DNA from: Pseudonocardia alni | GTDB lineage: Bacteria > Actinomycetota > Actinomycetes > Mycobacteriales > Pseudonocardiaceae | Assembly: GCF_002813375.1 (NCBI RefSeq) | Contig: NZ_PHUJ01000003.1 | Span: 1,302,001-1,366,000, forward strand | Direction of reading: 5' to 3' | Length of the DNA stretch: 64,000 nucleotides | Shown: one piece after another, positions 16,111 to 26,096 of the stretch | Numbering within the stretch: the first letter of the stretch is position 1 | How the letters are laid out: each line of letters opens with the position of its first letter | The notes under the pieces: model-generated | Told to the model about the DNA's origin: nothing | Databases searched by the model: none | The model's input: only the letters and a program-made list of their open reading frames with translations | Made by a program: the position numbers and the translations under genes

Positions 16111-18486
16111 TCAGATCGCGGCGTCGTCCTCGGCGCCACCGCCGCGCACGGGCAGGTCGTCGAAGACCGCGGGCGGCTCCCGCCACGCCTGCTCCGGCGC
16201 CCCGGCGCGGGCCGCGGCGACCGCCCGCCACACCCGCTCGGGGGTGCAGGGCAGGTCGATGTGCCGCACACCCAGGTCCGACAGTGCGTCGACCACGGCG
16301 TTCTGCACCGCGGGGGTCGACCCGATCGTCGCGGACTCGCCGATGCCCTTGGCGCCGAGCGAGTTCAGCGGGGTCGGGGTCTCGGTCGTCGCGGTCTCGA
16401 AGGAGAACAGGTCGGCCGCGGTCGGAATCGTGTACGCGGCGAGGCTGGAGGTCAGGGGCTGGCCCTCGTCGTCGAACAGGACCTCCTCGTGCAGCGCCTG
16501 GGCGACGCCCTGGGCGAGCCCGCCGTGCTGCTGGCCCTCGACGAGCAGCGGGTTCAGGATCCGCCCGCAGTCGTCGACGGCGACGTGCCGGCGCGGGGTG
16601 ACCCGGCCGGTGTCGGTGTCGACCTCGACCACCGACAGGTGCGCCCCGAACGGGAAGGTCGCCCCGTCCTGCGCGGAGTCGAGCCCGACGTGCAGCTCCT
16701 CCCCCGTGGCGGCGGCCTGGCGGTGCACGTCGCTCCAGGTCGCGGTCGGGCCGCCGGGCACACCGGCGACGCCGAAGATGCCCTCGTCGGTGATCTCGAC
16801 GTCCTCCGCGGCGGCCTCCAGCAGGTGCGCGGCGAGCTTGCGGGCCCGCTCGTACAGCTCGTGCGCGGCCTCGGACACCGCGGTCCCGCCGAGCTGCAGC
16901 GACCGCGAGCCGCCGGTCCCGGCGCCGCGCGGGACGAGCGCGGTGTCGGACTGGACGTAGCGGATCCGGTCCATCGGGATGCCGAGCCGGTCCGACACCA
17001 GCATCGCGAACGAGGTCGCGTGCCCCTGACCGTGCGCCGAGGTGCCGGCCGACACGGTCGCCGTGCCGTCGGCGTGCACGGTCACCGAGCCGTACTCGCC
17101 GCCCCCGCCCCCGGCGGTGACCTCGACATAGACCGCGATGCCGATGCCCAGACGCACCGGGTCGCCCGCCGCGCGGCGGCGGGCCTGTTCGGCGCGCAGC
17201 TCGTCGTAGCCGGCGATGCGCAGGGCCTCACGCAGCGGCAGGTCGTAGTCGCCGACGTCGTAGCGGGCGCCGGTCGGGGTGGTGTACGGGAAGACGTCGG
17301 GCGCGAGCAGGTTGCGCCGGCGCAGCTCGACCGGGTCGATGCCCAGCTCGGCGGCGGCGACGTCGACCAGGCGCTCCAGGTGGGCGGCGGCCTCGGGGCG
17401 TCCCGCGCCGCGGAAGGCGCCCATCGGGGTGGTGTTGGTCAGCGCGGAGACGGCGTCGTAGCGCAGGTTCGTGATGTCGTAGACGCCGGTCGCCATGAGG
17501 TAGGTGGTGCGCAGCGGGAGCGCGCCGCCGAAGCCGGCGTAGGCCCCGGCGTCCCCGACGACCCGCACGCGCAGGCCGGTCATCCGGCCGTCGCGGGTGA
17601 GGCCGAGCTCGTAATAGCCGACCTGGCCGCGGCCGTGCGGCATCGAGACGAGGTTCTCCGAGCGGGTCTCGACCCAGGCCAGCGGCCGCCCCAGCGCCCG
17701 GGCGGCGGCGACGGTCGCGGTGTGCTCGGCGAGCACACCGGCCTTCGCGCCGAACCCGCCGCCGACGTGCGGGGCGATCACCCGGACCTGGTCGGTCTCC
17801 AGCCCGGCCAGTCCGGCGAGCTGGGTGCGGAAGCCGTGCGGCATCTGGGTGGAGACGTGCACGGTGAGCGGGAAGTCGGTGGTGGTGGGGTCGGCGACGA
17901 TCGCGTTGCCCTCCATCGGGACGGCCGCGACGCGCTGGTTCACCATCCGCGCCCGAACGACGACCTCGGCGCCGTCGAGCGGGTCGCCGGTCCCCCGCTC
18001 GCCCGCGGCCAGGTTGCTGCCCTGGTCGGGGAACTGCAGCGGAGCGTCGTCGGCGAGCGCGGCCTCGATGTCGGTGACCGCGGGCAGCGGGTCGTAGCCG
18101 ACCTCGACGAGCTCGGTGGCGTCGACGGCGGCGGCGCGGCTCTCGGCGACGACCAGCGCCACCGCCTCGCCGACGAACCGCACCCGGTCGGTCGCCAGCG
18201 GCGGGCGCGGCAGCGCCGGGTTGAGGACCATCAGGCCGTGGTGGGCGGGCAGGTCGAGGTCGGCCGCGGTGTACACGGCGAGGACGCCGGGCGCGGCCGC
18301 GGCCTCGGTGGTGTCGATACCGGTGAGCAGCGCGTGCGCCACCGGCGAGCGGACGAACGCCACGTGGGCCAGGCCCGCCGGTGCGTCGGCACCGTGGACC
18401 AGGTTGCCGACGAAGGTGCTCGCACCGGTGATCAGGTCGGCGTCCTCGACGCGGCGGACGGAGGTTCCCAGGATCGAGCCAGGCAT
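16111..18486 (-). CDS. Xanthine dehydrogenase/aldehyde oxidase family molybdopterin-binding large subunit
   Basis: A roughly 791-residue large subunit of a molybdenum hydroxylase. N-terminal a/b-hammerhead: RRVEDADLITGASTFVGN and FVRSPVAHALL. Mo-binding parts: HVGGGFGAKAG, PMGAFRGAGRPEAAAHLERLV, GTSAHGQGHATSFAMLVSDR and GAKGIGESATIGSTPAVQNA with the catalytic-type Glu. The GAFRGAGRPEA loop matches form II/aldehyde-oxidase proteins, not the AYxCSFR loop of true CO dehydrogenase. Family enzymes need an FAD subunit and a 2Fe-2S subunit, and neither is nearby. ATG 18486 is 7 bases from a TAGTGT -10 box (leaderless geometry), and a TetR-type operator overlaps the -35 region. Substrate unknown; N-heterocycles, purines and aldehydes are typical. 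Confidence 0.9.
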   Translation of the reverse strand: MPGSILGTSVRRVEDADLITGASTFVGNLVHGADAPAGLAHVAFVRSPVAHALLTGIDTTEAAAAPGVLAVYTAADLDLPAHHGLMVLNPALPRPPLATDRVRFVGEAVALVVAESRAAAVDATELVEVGYDPLPAVTDIEAALADDAPLQFPDQGSNLAAGERGTGDPLDGAEVVVRARMVNQRVAAVPMEGNAIVADPTTTDFPLTVHVSTQMPHGFRTQLAGLAGLETDQVRVIAPHVGGGFGAKAGVLAEHTATVAAARALGRPLAWVETRSENLVSMPHGRGQVGYYELGLTRDGRMTGLRVRVVGDAGAYAGFGGALPLRTTYLMATGVYDITNLRYDAVSALTNTTPMGAFRGAGRPEAAAHLERLVDVAAAELGIDPVELRRRNLLAPDVFPYTTPTGARYDVGDYDLPLREALRIAGYDELRAEQARRRAAGDPVRLGIGIAVYVEVTAGGGGGEYGSVTVHADGTATVSAGTSAHGQGHATSFAMLVSDRLGIPMDRIRYVQSDTALVPRGAGTGGSRSLQLGGTAVSEAAHELYERARKLAAHLLEAAAEDVEITDEGIFGVAGVPGGPTATWSDVHRQAAATGEELHVGLDSAQDGATFPFGAHLSVVEVDTDTGRVTPRRHVAVDDCGRILNPLLVEGQQHGGLAQGVAQALHEEVLFDDEGQPLTSSLAAYTIPTAADLFSFETATTETPTPLNSLGAKGIGESATIGSTPAVQNAVVDALSDLGVRHIDLPCTPERVWRAVAAARAGAPEQAWREPPAVFDDLPVRGGGAEDDAAI

Positions 18487-18493
18487 GTGGCCC

Positions 18494-18499
18494 ACACTA
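18494..18499 (-). promoter_or_regulatory. -10 box of the molybdenum hydroxylase gene
   Basis: TAGTGT on the minus strand, 7 bases before ATG 18486, the leaderless spacing. A second TAGTGT at 18502-18507 would instead give a transcript starting nearer 18494. Confidence 0.45.
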
Positions 18500-18502
18500 C
18501 AA

Positions 18503-18530
18503 CACTAACCGGAGGGTCGTCCGGTTAGTG
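18503..18530. promoter_or_regulatory. TetR-type operator, perfect 11-bp inverted repeat
   Basis: CACTAACCGGA (18503-18513) and TCCGGTTAGTG (18520-18530) form a perfect dyad with a 6-base spacer. It covers the region between and upstream of the -10 of the molybdenum hydroxylase promoter, where a repressor would block RNA polymerase. The fumarase -10 is 55 bases away on the other side. No TetR gene lies within the window. Confidence 0.7.
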
Positions 18531-18584
18531 CGCCTCACACGTCGTCTGCGTCTCCACCTGCGGTGCCCGCCCGGCGACGGCCGG

Positions 18585-18590
18585 TAGCGT
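18585..18590 (+). promoter_or_regulatory. -10 box of fumarase, leaderless geometry
   Basis: TAGCGT ends 7 bases before the ATG at 18598, so the message probably starts on the start codon; there is no Shine-Dalgarno sequence here. Confidence 0.5.
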
Positions 18591-18597
18591 CCCCGCC

Positions 18598-20247
<1,650 letters not shown>

Positions 20248-20304
20248 CCGCTGCGACGCCCCCCCCGGGGTTGTGCCCGCGGCCCCCGTGCACGGCGCGC
20301 CGTG

Positions 20305-20355
20305 CCCCCAGGGGAACCCTCGTAGCGCTCTAAGCCACGAAGGTTCCCCTGGGGG
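20305..20355. terminator. Bidirectional hairpin after fum and the Pat-like gene
   Basis: CCCCCAGGGGAACCCTCGT (20305-20323) pairs with 20337-20355 with one mismatch around a 13-base loop. It lies between two convergent genes and can stop both. Confidence 0.75.
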
Positions 20356-20411
20356 CCACCCGGCGGGTGCCCGGCGACGGCACCGGGGGCTCCCGGGGGT
20401 GGGCGGGCGGG

Positions 20412-23138
20412 TCAGCGCAGGCGGCGGGGGCCCGCGTCGCGACGGTCGGGCACCGGGCCGATCGTCACCCGGGCCCCGGCCACGAACGCGCCCTGCGGCG
20501 AGGCCAGCACCGGGTCGAGGGCGAGCGAGCGGACCTGCGGCAGGTCCTCGACGAGCCGCCCGATCCGCAGCACGACGTCCTCCAGCGCGGCGAGGTCGAC
20601 CGGGTCCGTGCCGCGGTAGCCGGTGAGCAGCGGCGCCGCGCGCGGGGCCCGCACCAGCCGGGCCGCGTCCTCGGTCGAGACCGGCAGGACCCGGTAGGCG
20701 CGGTCGTCGAGCAGCTCGGTCGCCATCCCGGACAGCCCGAACGCGACCAGCGACCCGAACGACGGGTCGTCGACGACCTCCACCGTGCACGACGTGCCCT
20801 TCGGGGCCATCCGCTGCACGTAGACCTCGTCGGACCCGGTCACCCGCGACAGCTCCGCGTGCGCGACGCGCAGGGCCTCCTCCGAGACCAGGTCCAGGCG
20901 CACCCCGACGAAGTCGCCGCGGTGCCGCCACTGGTCCGCGGTCGCCTTGATGACCACCGGGTAGCCGAGCTGCTCGGCGGCGGCGACGGCGTCGTCGGCG
21001 CCCTTGGCCCGCCGGAAGGTGATCACCTCCAGGCCGTAGCAGGCGAGCAGGTCGACGGCCTCGTCGTCGGTGAGGGTGTGCCGGCTGTCCGGCCCGAACG
21101 ACGCGATGAGCTCCCGCGCGCGGTCGGCGTCGATGCCCTCGGGCACGACGAACTCCCCGACCGGGGTGTCACGCCACTGCGCGTAGCGGCTGACCCTGCC
21201 CAGCGCCGACGTGGCCCGCTCGGGGCTGGCGAAGCTCGGCACCGACCCGCGGCCGGGCGTGCCGTCGGCGCCGGGTACCGACAGCTCCGCCGGGATGCCC
21301 TCGGCGGCGAGGAACACCGCGATGACCGGGACCCCGGCACCGTCCGCGGCGCCGCGCAGGGCGTGCGCGTGGTCCCGGCCGGCCACCGCGACCGGCGGGA
21401 CGAACACCGCGATGAGCGCGTCCGGGCGGGCGTCGCCGTCCAGGGTCGCGCGGACCGCGCCGGCGAACGCCTCCGGCGAGGCCTGGGTGCCGACGTCGAC
21501 CGGGTCCCCCGCCAGCTCCAGGCCCTCGTCGAGCAGCCCGTCGAGGACCAGAAGGTTGACCGCGGTGGAGTTGCCGACGACCGCGACCCGGCGGCCCTTC
21601 GGCAGCGGCTGGTGGGCGATGAGCAGGGCGGTGTCGAACATCTGCGGCAGCGTCTGCACGCGGATGACGCCGGACTGCTCGAACAGCGCCTGCACGCTGG
21701 ACTCGTCGATCGGCGCCCCGACCGAGGCCAGCGACGGCAGCGTCCCGGTGTGCCGGCCGGACTTCACCGCGATCACCGGCTTGGTGCGGGCCAGCCGGCG
21801 GGCGACCCGGGCGAACTTGCGCGGGTTGCCGAAGGTCTCCAGGTAGAGCAGCACCTGCTCGGTGCTCGGGTCGGTCTGCCAGTACTGCATCAGGTCGTTG
21901 CCGGACACGTCGGCGCGGTTACCCGCCGACACGAACGACGACAGGCCCAGCCCGCGGGTGCGGGCGTTGGCGAGGATGGCGCTGCCGAGCGCGCCGGACT
22001 GGCAGAAGAACCCGGTGCGCCCGTACCCGGGCATCCACGGGGCGAGGGTCGCGTTGAGCCGCACCGACGGGTCGGGGTTGGCGACGCCGAGTGCGTTCGG
22101 CCCGACCACCCGCATCCCGTGCGCCCGCGCCTCGGCGACCAGCCTGCGCTCGGCGACGGTGCCGCCGTCGTCGCCGGCGTCGGCGAAGCCGGAGCTGATC
22201 ACGACCAGCACCTTCACGCCCTTGGCCAGGCAGGAGTCCATGACCTCGTCGATGTTCGCGGCCGGGACGGCGACGACCGCGAGGTCCACCTCGTCCGGGA
22301 TGTCGATCACCGACGGGTAGGCGCGCACGCCCCGCACCGAGCGGGCGTCGGGGTTGACCGGGTAGACGGGGCCGGTGAACCCGGCGCGCAGCAGGTTCAG
22401 CAGGACGGCGTGGCCGATCTTGGTCTCGTCCGCGGACGCACCGATCACCGCCACCGAGGTCGGGTGCAGCAGGTTCGCGACGCTGCGGGCCTCGGCGGCC
22501 TGCTCGCGCGAGTAGCGGACCGCGATCGACTTCTCGGTGGGGTCGATGTCGAACTCGAGGTGCAGGACACCCTCGGCGAAGGCTCGTGTGACGCCGTAGC
22601 CGGCCTCACGGAACACCCGCACCATGGCGTGGTTCTCCACCAGCACCTCGGCCTCGAACCGGGACAGCCCGTTCTCCCGGGCCGCGGCGGCGAGGTGCTC
22701 GAGCAGGATCGAGCCGAGGCCGCGGGACTGGTGGTCGTCGCGGACGACGAACGCGACCTCCGCGGAGGTGACCGGCTTGTCGGTGCCCGCTCCCTCCTGG
22801 GCGGCCGCCCCGCCGCCGGGGGTCAGCCCCTCGTAGCGGCCGACCGCGATGATCTCGTCGCCGAGCAGCGCCAGGAACGCGACCCGGGTCCGGTGGTCGA
22901 CGACGGTGAACCGCTCCAGGTCCCGCGCCGAGATCCGCGGGTACGGGCCGAAGTAACGCAGGTAGCGGGTGCGGTCGGACAGCTTGGAGTGGAAGGCGAG
23001 CAGCGCGTCGGCGTCGCCGGGCAGGATCGGGCGCAGGTGCACGATCCCGCCGTCGGAGGCGACGACGTCGGCCTCCCAGTGCCGCGGGTAGGGGTGCCCG
23101 GGGGCGCCGGCCGGGGTCTCGTCGGTCTTCTCGGTCAT
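20412..23138 (-). CDS. GNAT acetyltransferase fused to ADP-forming acyl-CoA synthetase-like domains (Pat-like)
   Basis: A 908-residue fusion. Residues about 20-215 are a GNAT domain (IVHLRPILPGDADALLAFHS, then the acetyl-CoA loop VVRDDHQSRGLGSILLEHL). They are followed by the CoA-binding Rossmann domain (TSVAVIGASADETKIGHAVL), a ligase-CoA region (FFCQSGALGSAILANARTRG) and a C-terminal ATP-grasp half (YPVVIKATADQW and VYVQRMAPKGTSCTVEVVDD). Proteins of this architecture acetylate lysines, best known for acetyl-CoA synthetase, and the synthetase part acts as a sensor rather than an active ligase. It is the last gene of an operon with an AcuC deacetylase 8 bases upstream, which pairs writer and eraser. 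The ATG at 23138 is the first that leaves the GNAT start intact. Confidence 0.9.
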   Translation of the reverse strand: MTEKTDETPAGAPGHPYPRHWEADVVASDGGIVHLRPILPGDADALLAFHSKLSDRTRYLRYFGPYPRISARDLERFTVVDHRTRVAFLALLGDEIIAVGRYEGLTPGGGAAAQEGAGTDKPVTSAEVAFVVRDDHQSRGLGSILLEHLAAAARENGLSRFEAEVLVENHAMVRVFREAGYGVTRAFAEGVLHLEFDIDPTEKSIAVRYSREQAAEARSVANLLHPTSVAVIGASADETKIGHAVLLNLLRAGFTGPVYPVNPDARSVRGVRAYPSVIDIPDEVDLAVVAVPAANIDEVMDSCLAKGVKVLVVISSGFADAGDDGGTVAERRLVAEARAHGMRVVGPNALGVANPDPSVRLNATLAPWMPGYGRTGFFCQSGALGSAILANARTRGLGLSSFVSAGNRADVSGNDLMQYWQTDPSTEQVLLYLETFGNPRKFARVARRLARTKPVIAVKSGRHTGTLPSLASVGAPIDESSVQALFEQSGVIRVQTLPQMFDTALLIAHQPLPKGRRVAVVGNSTAVNLLVLDGLLDEGLELAGDPVDVGTQASPEAFAGAVRATLDGDARPDALIAVFVPPVAVAGRDHAHALRGAADGAGVPVIAVFLAAEGIPAELSVPGADGTPGRGSVPSFASPERATSALGRVSRYAQWRDTPVGEFVVPEGIDADRARELIASFGPDSRHTLTDDEAVDLLACYGLEVITFRRAKGADDAVAAAEQLGYPVVIKATADQWRHRGDFVGVRLDLVSEEALRVAHAELSRVTGSDEVYVQRMAPKGTSCTVEVVDDPSFGSLVAFGLSGMATELLDDRAYRVLPVSTEDAARLVRAPRAAPLLTGYRGTDPVDLAALEDVVLRIGRLVEDLPQVRSLALDPVLASPQGAFVAGARVTIGPVPDRRDAGPRRLR

Positions 23139-23146
23139 GGTCGGTC

Positions 23147-24319
23147 TCAGTCCCGCGGGTCGTCGGGGTCGAGGCCGTGCAGCGGGAACACCGCACGACG
23201 GGTCTCCAGGATCGCCGAGTCGACGCGCTCGCCGAACGAGCCGCCCCACCGCTCGAACGCCGGGTCGGCCCCGTCGGACATCGAGACCGGCAGCGGCGAA
23301 CGGGTCCGGGTCGCCGCGAGCGCGGTCCAGTCCGCGGGGATGGAGGTGTCCCGGTCCAGGTCGCGGTCCAGGGCGACGGCCATCAGGTGCGTCCACGAGC
23401 GCGGGACCACCCGGTAGAGCGCGTACCCGCCGCCGCCGAGCACCAGCCACTTGCCGCCTGCGGTGGTCTCGGCCATCTCGCGCAACGCGTGGTAGATGGC
23501 CCGGTGGCCGTCGACAGACAGCTCCAGGTTCGCCAGCGGGTCCTCGGAGTGGGTGTCCGCGCCGCACTCGGTGACCAGCACCTGCGGACGGAACGACTCC
23601 AGCAGCGACGGGACGACGCCGTGGAAGGCCCGCAGCCAGCCCGCGTCGCCGGTGCCGGGGGGCAGCGAGACGTTGACGGCGTAGCCCTCGCCGGCACCGC
23701 GGCCGATCTCCCCCGCCCAGCCGGTGCCCGGCCACAGCGTGAGCGGGTGCTGGTGCAGCGAGATCGTCAGCACCCGGGGGTCGTCGTAGAAGCAGTCCTG
23801 CACGCCGTCGCCGTGGTGGACGTCGACGTCGACGTAGGCGATGCGCTCGTAGCCCTGCTCCAGCAGCCAGGCGATCGCGACCGAACAGTCGTTGTAGACG
23901 CAGAAGCCCGCGGCGCGGTCACGCATCGCGTGGTGCAGCCCGCCCGCCATGTTCACCGCGCGGTCCGCGCGGCCTTCGGCGATCTCCCGGGCGGCGGCGA
24001 CCGAGCCGCCCGCGATCAGCGCGGACGCCTCGTGCATGCCGAAGAAGATCGGGTTGTCGGCGGTGCCCAGCCCGTGGCCGACGCCGAACGGCGCCTCCGG
24101 CGCGGACTTCACCGCGGTCTGGAAGCCGGGGGTGTGCACCCGGGTCAGATCCACCTCGCCCGCCGGCTCCGGGACGACCGGGTCGACGCCGTCGAGCACC
24201 CCCAGCCCGCGGGACAGCTCCATCATCAGCTCCAGCCGCACCGGGTTGAGGGGGTGGTCGTCGGACAGCTGGTAGGTCAGGAACTCCGGAGTCCACACCA
24301 CCGACGTGCGAGCGCTCAT
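23147..24319 (-). CDS. acuC: AcuC-type protein deacetylase (histone deacetylase superfamily)
   Basis: A 390-residue zinc hydrolase. The active-site tandem His is in GGLHHAMRDRAAGFCVYND; the zinc ligands Asp-His are in YVDVDVHHGDGVQDCFYDD, and a further Asp is in LVTECGADTHSEDPLANL. The terminal GGGGYALYRVVPRSW matches the class I HDAC/AcuC pattern. In Bacillus, AcuC removes acetyl groups from acetyl-CoA synthetase. Here it is transcribed immediately before the Pat-like acetyltransferase, a strong functional hint of a reversible acetylation switch. The frame is open far upstream, but ATG 24319 gives the family N-terminus (TSVVWTPEFLTYQLSDDHPL). Confidence 0.93.
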   Translation of the reverse strand: MSARTSVVWTPEFLTYQLSDDHPLNPVRLELMMELSRGLGVLDGVDPVVPEPAGEVDLTRVHTPGFQTAVKSAPEAPFGVGHGLGTADNPIFFGMHEASALIAGGSVAAAREIAEGRADRAVNMAGGLHHAMRDRAAGFCVYNDCSVAIAWLLEQGYERIAYVDVDVHHGDGVQDCFYDDPRVLTISLHQHPLTLWPGTGWAGEIGRGAGEGYAVNVSLPPGTGDAGWLRAFHGVVPSLLESFRPQVLVTECGADTHSEDPLANLELSVDGHRAIYHALREMAETTAGGKWLVLGGGGYALYRVVPRSWTHLMAVALDRDLDRDTSIPADWTALAATRTRSPLPVSMSDGADPAFERWGGSFGERVDSAILETRRAVFPLHGLDPDDPRD

Positions 24320-24353
24320 GGGCCGGAACCGTATGCCAGGCCGGCGGGCGCGG

Positions 24354-25283
24354 TCACTCCCGCGCGGCCCACGGCCGGTCCCCGGTCTCGGCCGGCCGGT
24401 CCGGGTCGGCGCTCCACTCCGACCACGACCCGGGGTACAGCGCGGCCGGGGCGTCCGGCGTGGTGAGGCCGGACTCCTCCAGCGCGAGCACCAGGGCGCA
24501 GGCGTTGACGCCGGACCCGCAGTAGGCGCCGGTCGCGACACCGGGTGCGACGCCGGCGGCGCGGAAGCGCTCCGCCAGCGTGCCGGCGGGCTGCCAGCGC
24601 CCGCCCGGGCCGGTGTTCGCCGCGGCCGGGGTGCTGCGGGCACCGGGGACGTGCCCGGCGCGCGGGTCGACCGGCTCGGTCTCACCGCGGAAGCGGGCGG
24701 CGGCGCGGGCGTCGAGGAGCACGCCGTCGCGGGCCAGCGCGGCGGCCCCGTCGGCGTCGACGACGGGCATCCCGCCGGGCCGGACCACCAGATCGCCGGG
24801 CGGCAGGGGCTCCGGTTCCGGCGTCCCGGCACCCGGGCCGGTGCCGGCCACCGGCAGCCGCGCGGCCTGCCAGCCGGCGAACCCGCCGTCGAGCACCCGG
24901 ACCCGGCCGGGCGCCACGCCGGCCCAGCGCAGCAGCCACCAGGCGCGCGCGGCGACCGAGCCGTCGAGGTCGTCGTAGGCGACGACGAGCTGGTCGCCGG
25001 CCTCGTCCCGGATCCCGGCCCGGCGCAGGACCTCCTGCAGCGCAGCGGGTTCCGGCAACGGGTGGCGCCCGCCGGGGCCGGGGCGCGCGGGGCCCGCGGA
25101 CAGCTCGGTGTCGAGGTCGACGAACACCGCACCGGGGACCCGGTGGGCCCCGTGGTCCGCGCGGCCGGGCGGGCCGGCCAGACGCCACCGGACATCGAGC
25201 ACCACGGGCCGCACGGTGCCGGCGGCCGGGGCGGGCCCCAGCAGGCCGGCGAGTTCCGAAGGGGGGATCATGGATCCGGACAC
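24354..25283 (-). CDS. Two-domain sulfurtransferase (rhodanese / mercaptopyruvate type)
   Basis: About 309 residues with two rhodanese domains. The inactive N-terminal copy has VVLDVRWRLAGPP and RVPGAVFVDLDTELS. The catalytic C-terminal copy has LLDARAAARFRGETEPVDPR and the active loop YCGSGVNACA, with the persulfide-forming Cys. The CGSGV loop resembles 3-mercaptopyruvate sulfurtransferase more than thiosulfate enzymes (usually CRKGV). Start candidates are ATG 25292, GTG 25283 and ATG 25271; GTG 25283 is preferred because AGGATGG precedes it at suitable spacing. It is first in an operon with acuC (34-base gap) and the Pat-like gene, and divergent from ideR. Confidence 0.87.
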   Translation of the reverse strand: MSGSMIPPSELAGLLGPAPAAGTVRPVVLDVRWRLAGPPGRADHGAHRVPGAVFVDLDTELSAGPARPGPGGRHPLPEPAALQEVLRRAGIRDEAGDQLVVAYDDLDGSVAARAWWLLRWAGVAPGRVRVLDGGFAGWQAARLPVAGTGPGAGTPEPEPLPPGDLVVRPGGMPVVDADGAAALARDGVLLDARAAARFRGETEPVDPRAGHVPGARSTPAAANTGPGGRWQPAGTLAERFRAAGVAPGVATGAYCGSGVNACALVLALEESGLTTPDAPAALYPGSWSEWSADPDRPAETGDRPWAARE

Positions 25284-25334
25284 GGCGCCCATCCTGCCCC
25301 GGACGGGCTCGCCGTGCGCGGGAGCCGCGCTGGG

Positions 25335-25340
25335 TAGACT
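25335..25340 (+). promoter_or_regulatory. -10 box of ideR
   Basis: TAGACT, a good actinobacterial -10 match, 24 bases before the GTG at 25365. I do not see a convincing -35 or an IdeR box here. Confidence 0.4.
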
Positions 25341-25364
25341 GGACGTCGAACGAAGGGGCCCCAC

Positions 25365-26081
25365 GTGAACGACCTCATCGACACCACGGAGATGTACCTC
25401 CGCACCATCTACGAACTCGAGGAGGAAGGCGTCGTCCCGCTGCGCGCGCGGATCGCCGAACGCCTCGGACAGAGCGGGCCGACCGTCAGCCAGACGGTGG
25501 CCCGTATGGAACGCGACGGACTCGTCGTCGTGGCCGGGGACCGCCACCTCGAGCTGACCGACGAGGGCCGCGGCCGCGCCGTCGCCGTCATGCGCAAGCA
25601 CCGCCTCGCCGAGCGGCTGCTGATCGACGTGATCGGGCTCGAGTGGGAGCTCGTCCACGCCGAGGCGTGCCGCTGGGAGCACGTGATGAGCGAGGACGTC
25701 GAGCGCAAGCTGCTCCGCCTGCTCGACAAGCCGACCGTGTCGCCCTACGGCAACCCGATCCCGGGTCTGGAGGAGCTGGAGCGCGGGGACGACGCGTCGA
25801 CGTCGTCGTCGGTGCCGCCCACGCTCGAGGTCGGCCTGCAGCGGCTCGACGAGCTGGCCCGCCGCGGTGGCGGTCGCGTCGAGATCAGGCGGATCGCCGA
25901 GCACGTGCAGCTGGACTCCGACCTGATGGGCGAGCTGAAGCTCGCGGGGATCGTGCCCGGCAACGTGATCGACGTCGGCCCGATCTCCCGCTTCGGCGAC
26001 CCGGTGCCGGTGAGCTCGGACGACGAGAAGTCGACCGTCGCTCCGCCGGTCGCGCACGCCGTGCTCGTCCGCGCCGTCTGA
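25365..26081 (+). CDS. ideR: Iron-dependent repressor of the DtxR/IdeR family
   Basis: A 238-residue regulator. Every ligand of the two IdeR metal sites is at its canonical number: Met10, Cys102, Glu105 and His106 (site 2) and His79, Glu83 and His98 (site 1). The N-terminal HTH reads RIAERLGQSGPTVSQTVARM, and a C-terminal SH3/FeoA-like domain covers about residues 150-230. With Fe(II) it represses siderophore and iron-uptake genes and activates storage. GTG 25365 keeps this numbering. The galE gene follows 15 bases later, an arrangement also known from dtxR-galE in Corynebacterium. It is the natural candidate to control the iron importer at 48208-52946, though I do not see a classical IdeR box there. 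Confidence 0.96.
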   Translation: MNDLIDTTEMYLRTIYELEEEGVVPLRARIAERLGQSGPTVSQTVARMERDGLVVVAGDRHLELTDEGRGRAVAVMRKHRLAERLLIDVIGLEWELVHAEACRWEHVMSEDVERKLLRLLDKPTVSPYGNPIPGLEELERGDDASTSSSVPPTLEVGLQRLDELARRGGGRVEIRRIAEHVQLDSDLMGELKLAGIVPGNVIDVGPISRFGDPVPVSSDDEKSTVAPPVAHAVLVRAV

Positions 26082-26096
26082 GGAGGATCCGCACAC

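Noticed and set aside
16111-18486. Carbon monoxide dehydrogenase CoxL
   Set aside because: The active-site loop is GAFRGAGRPEA, not the AYxCSFR motif of form I CO dehydrogenase, and CoxM/CoxS are absent.
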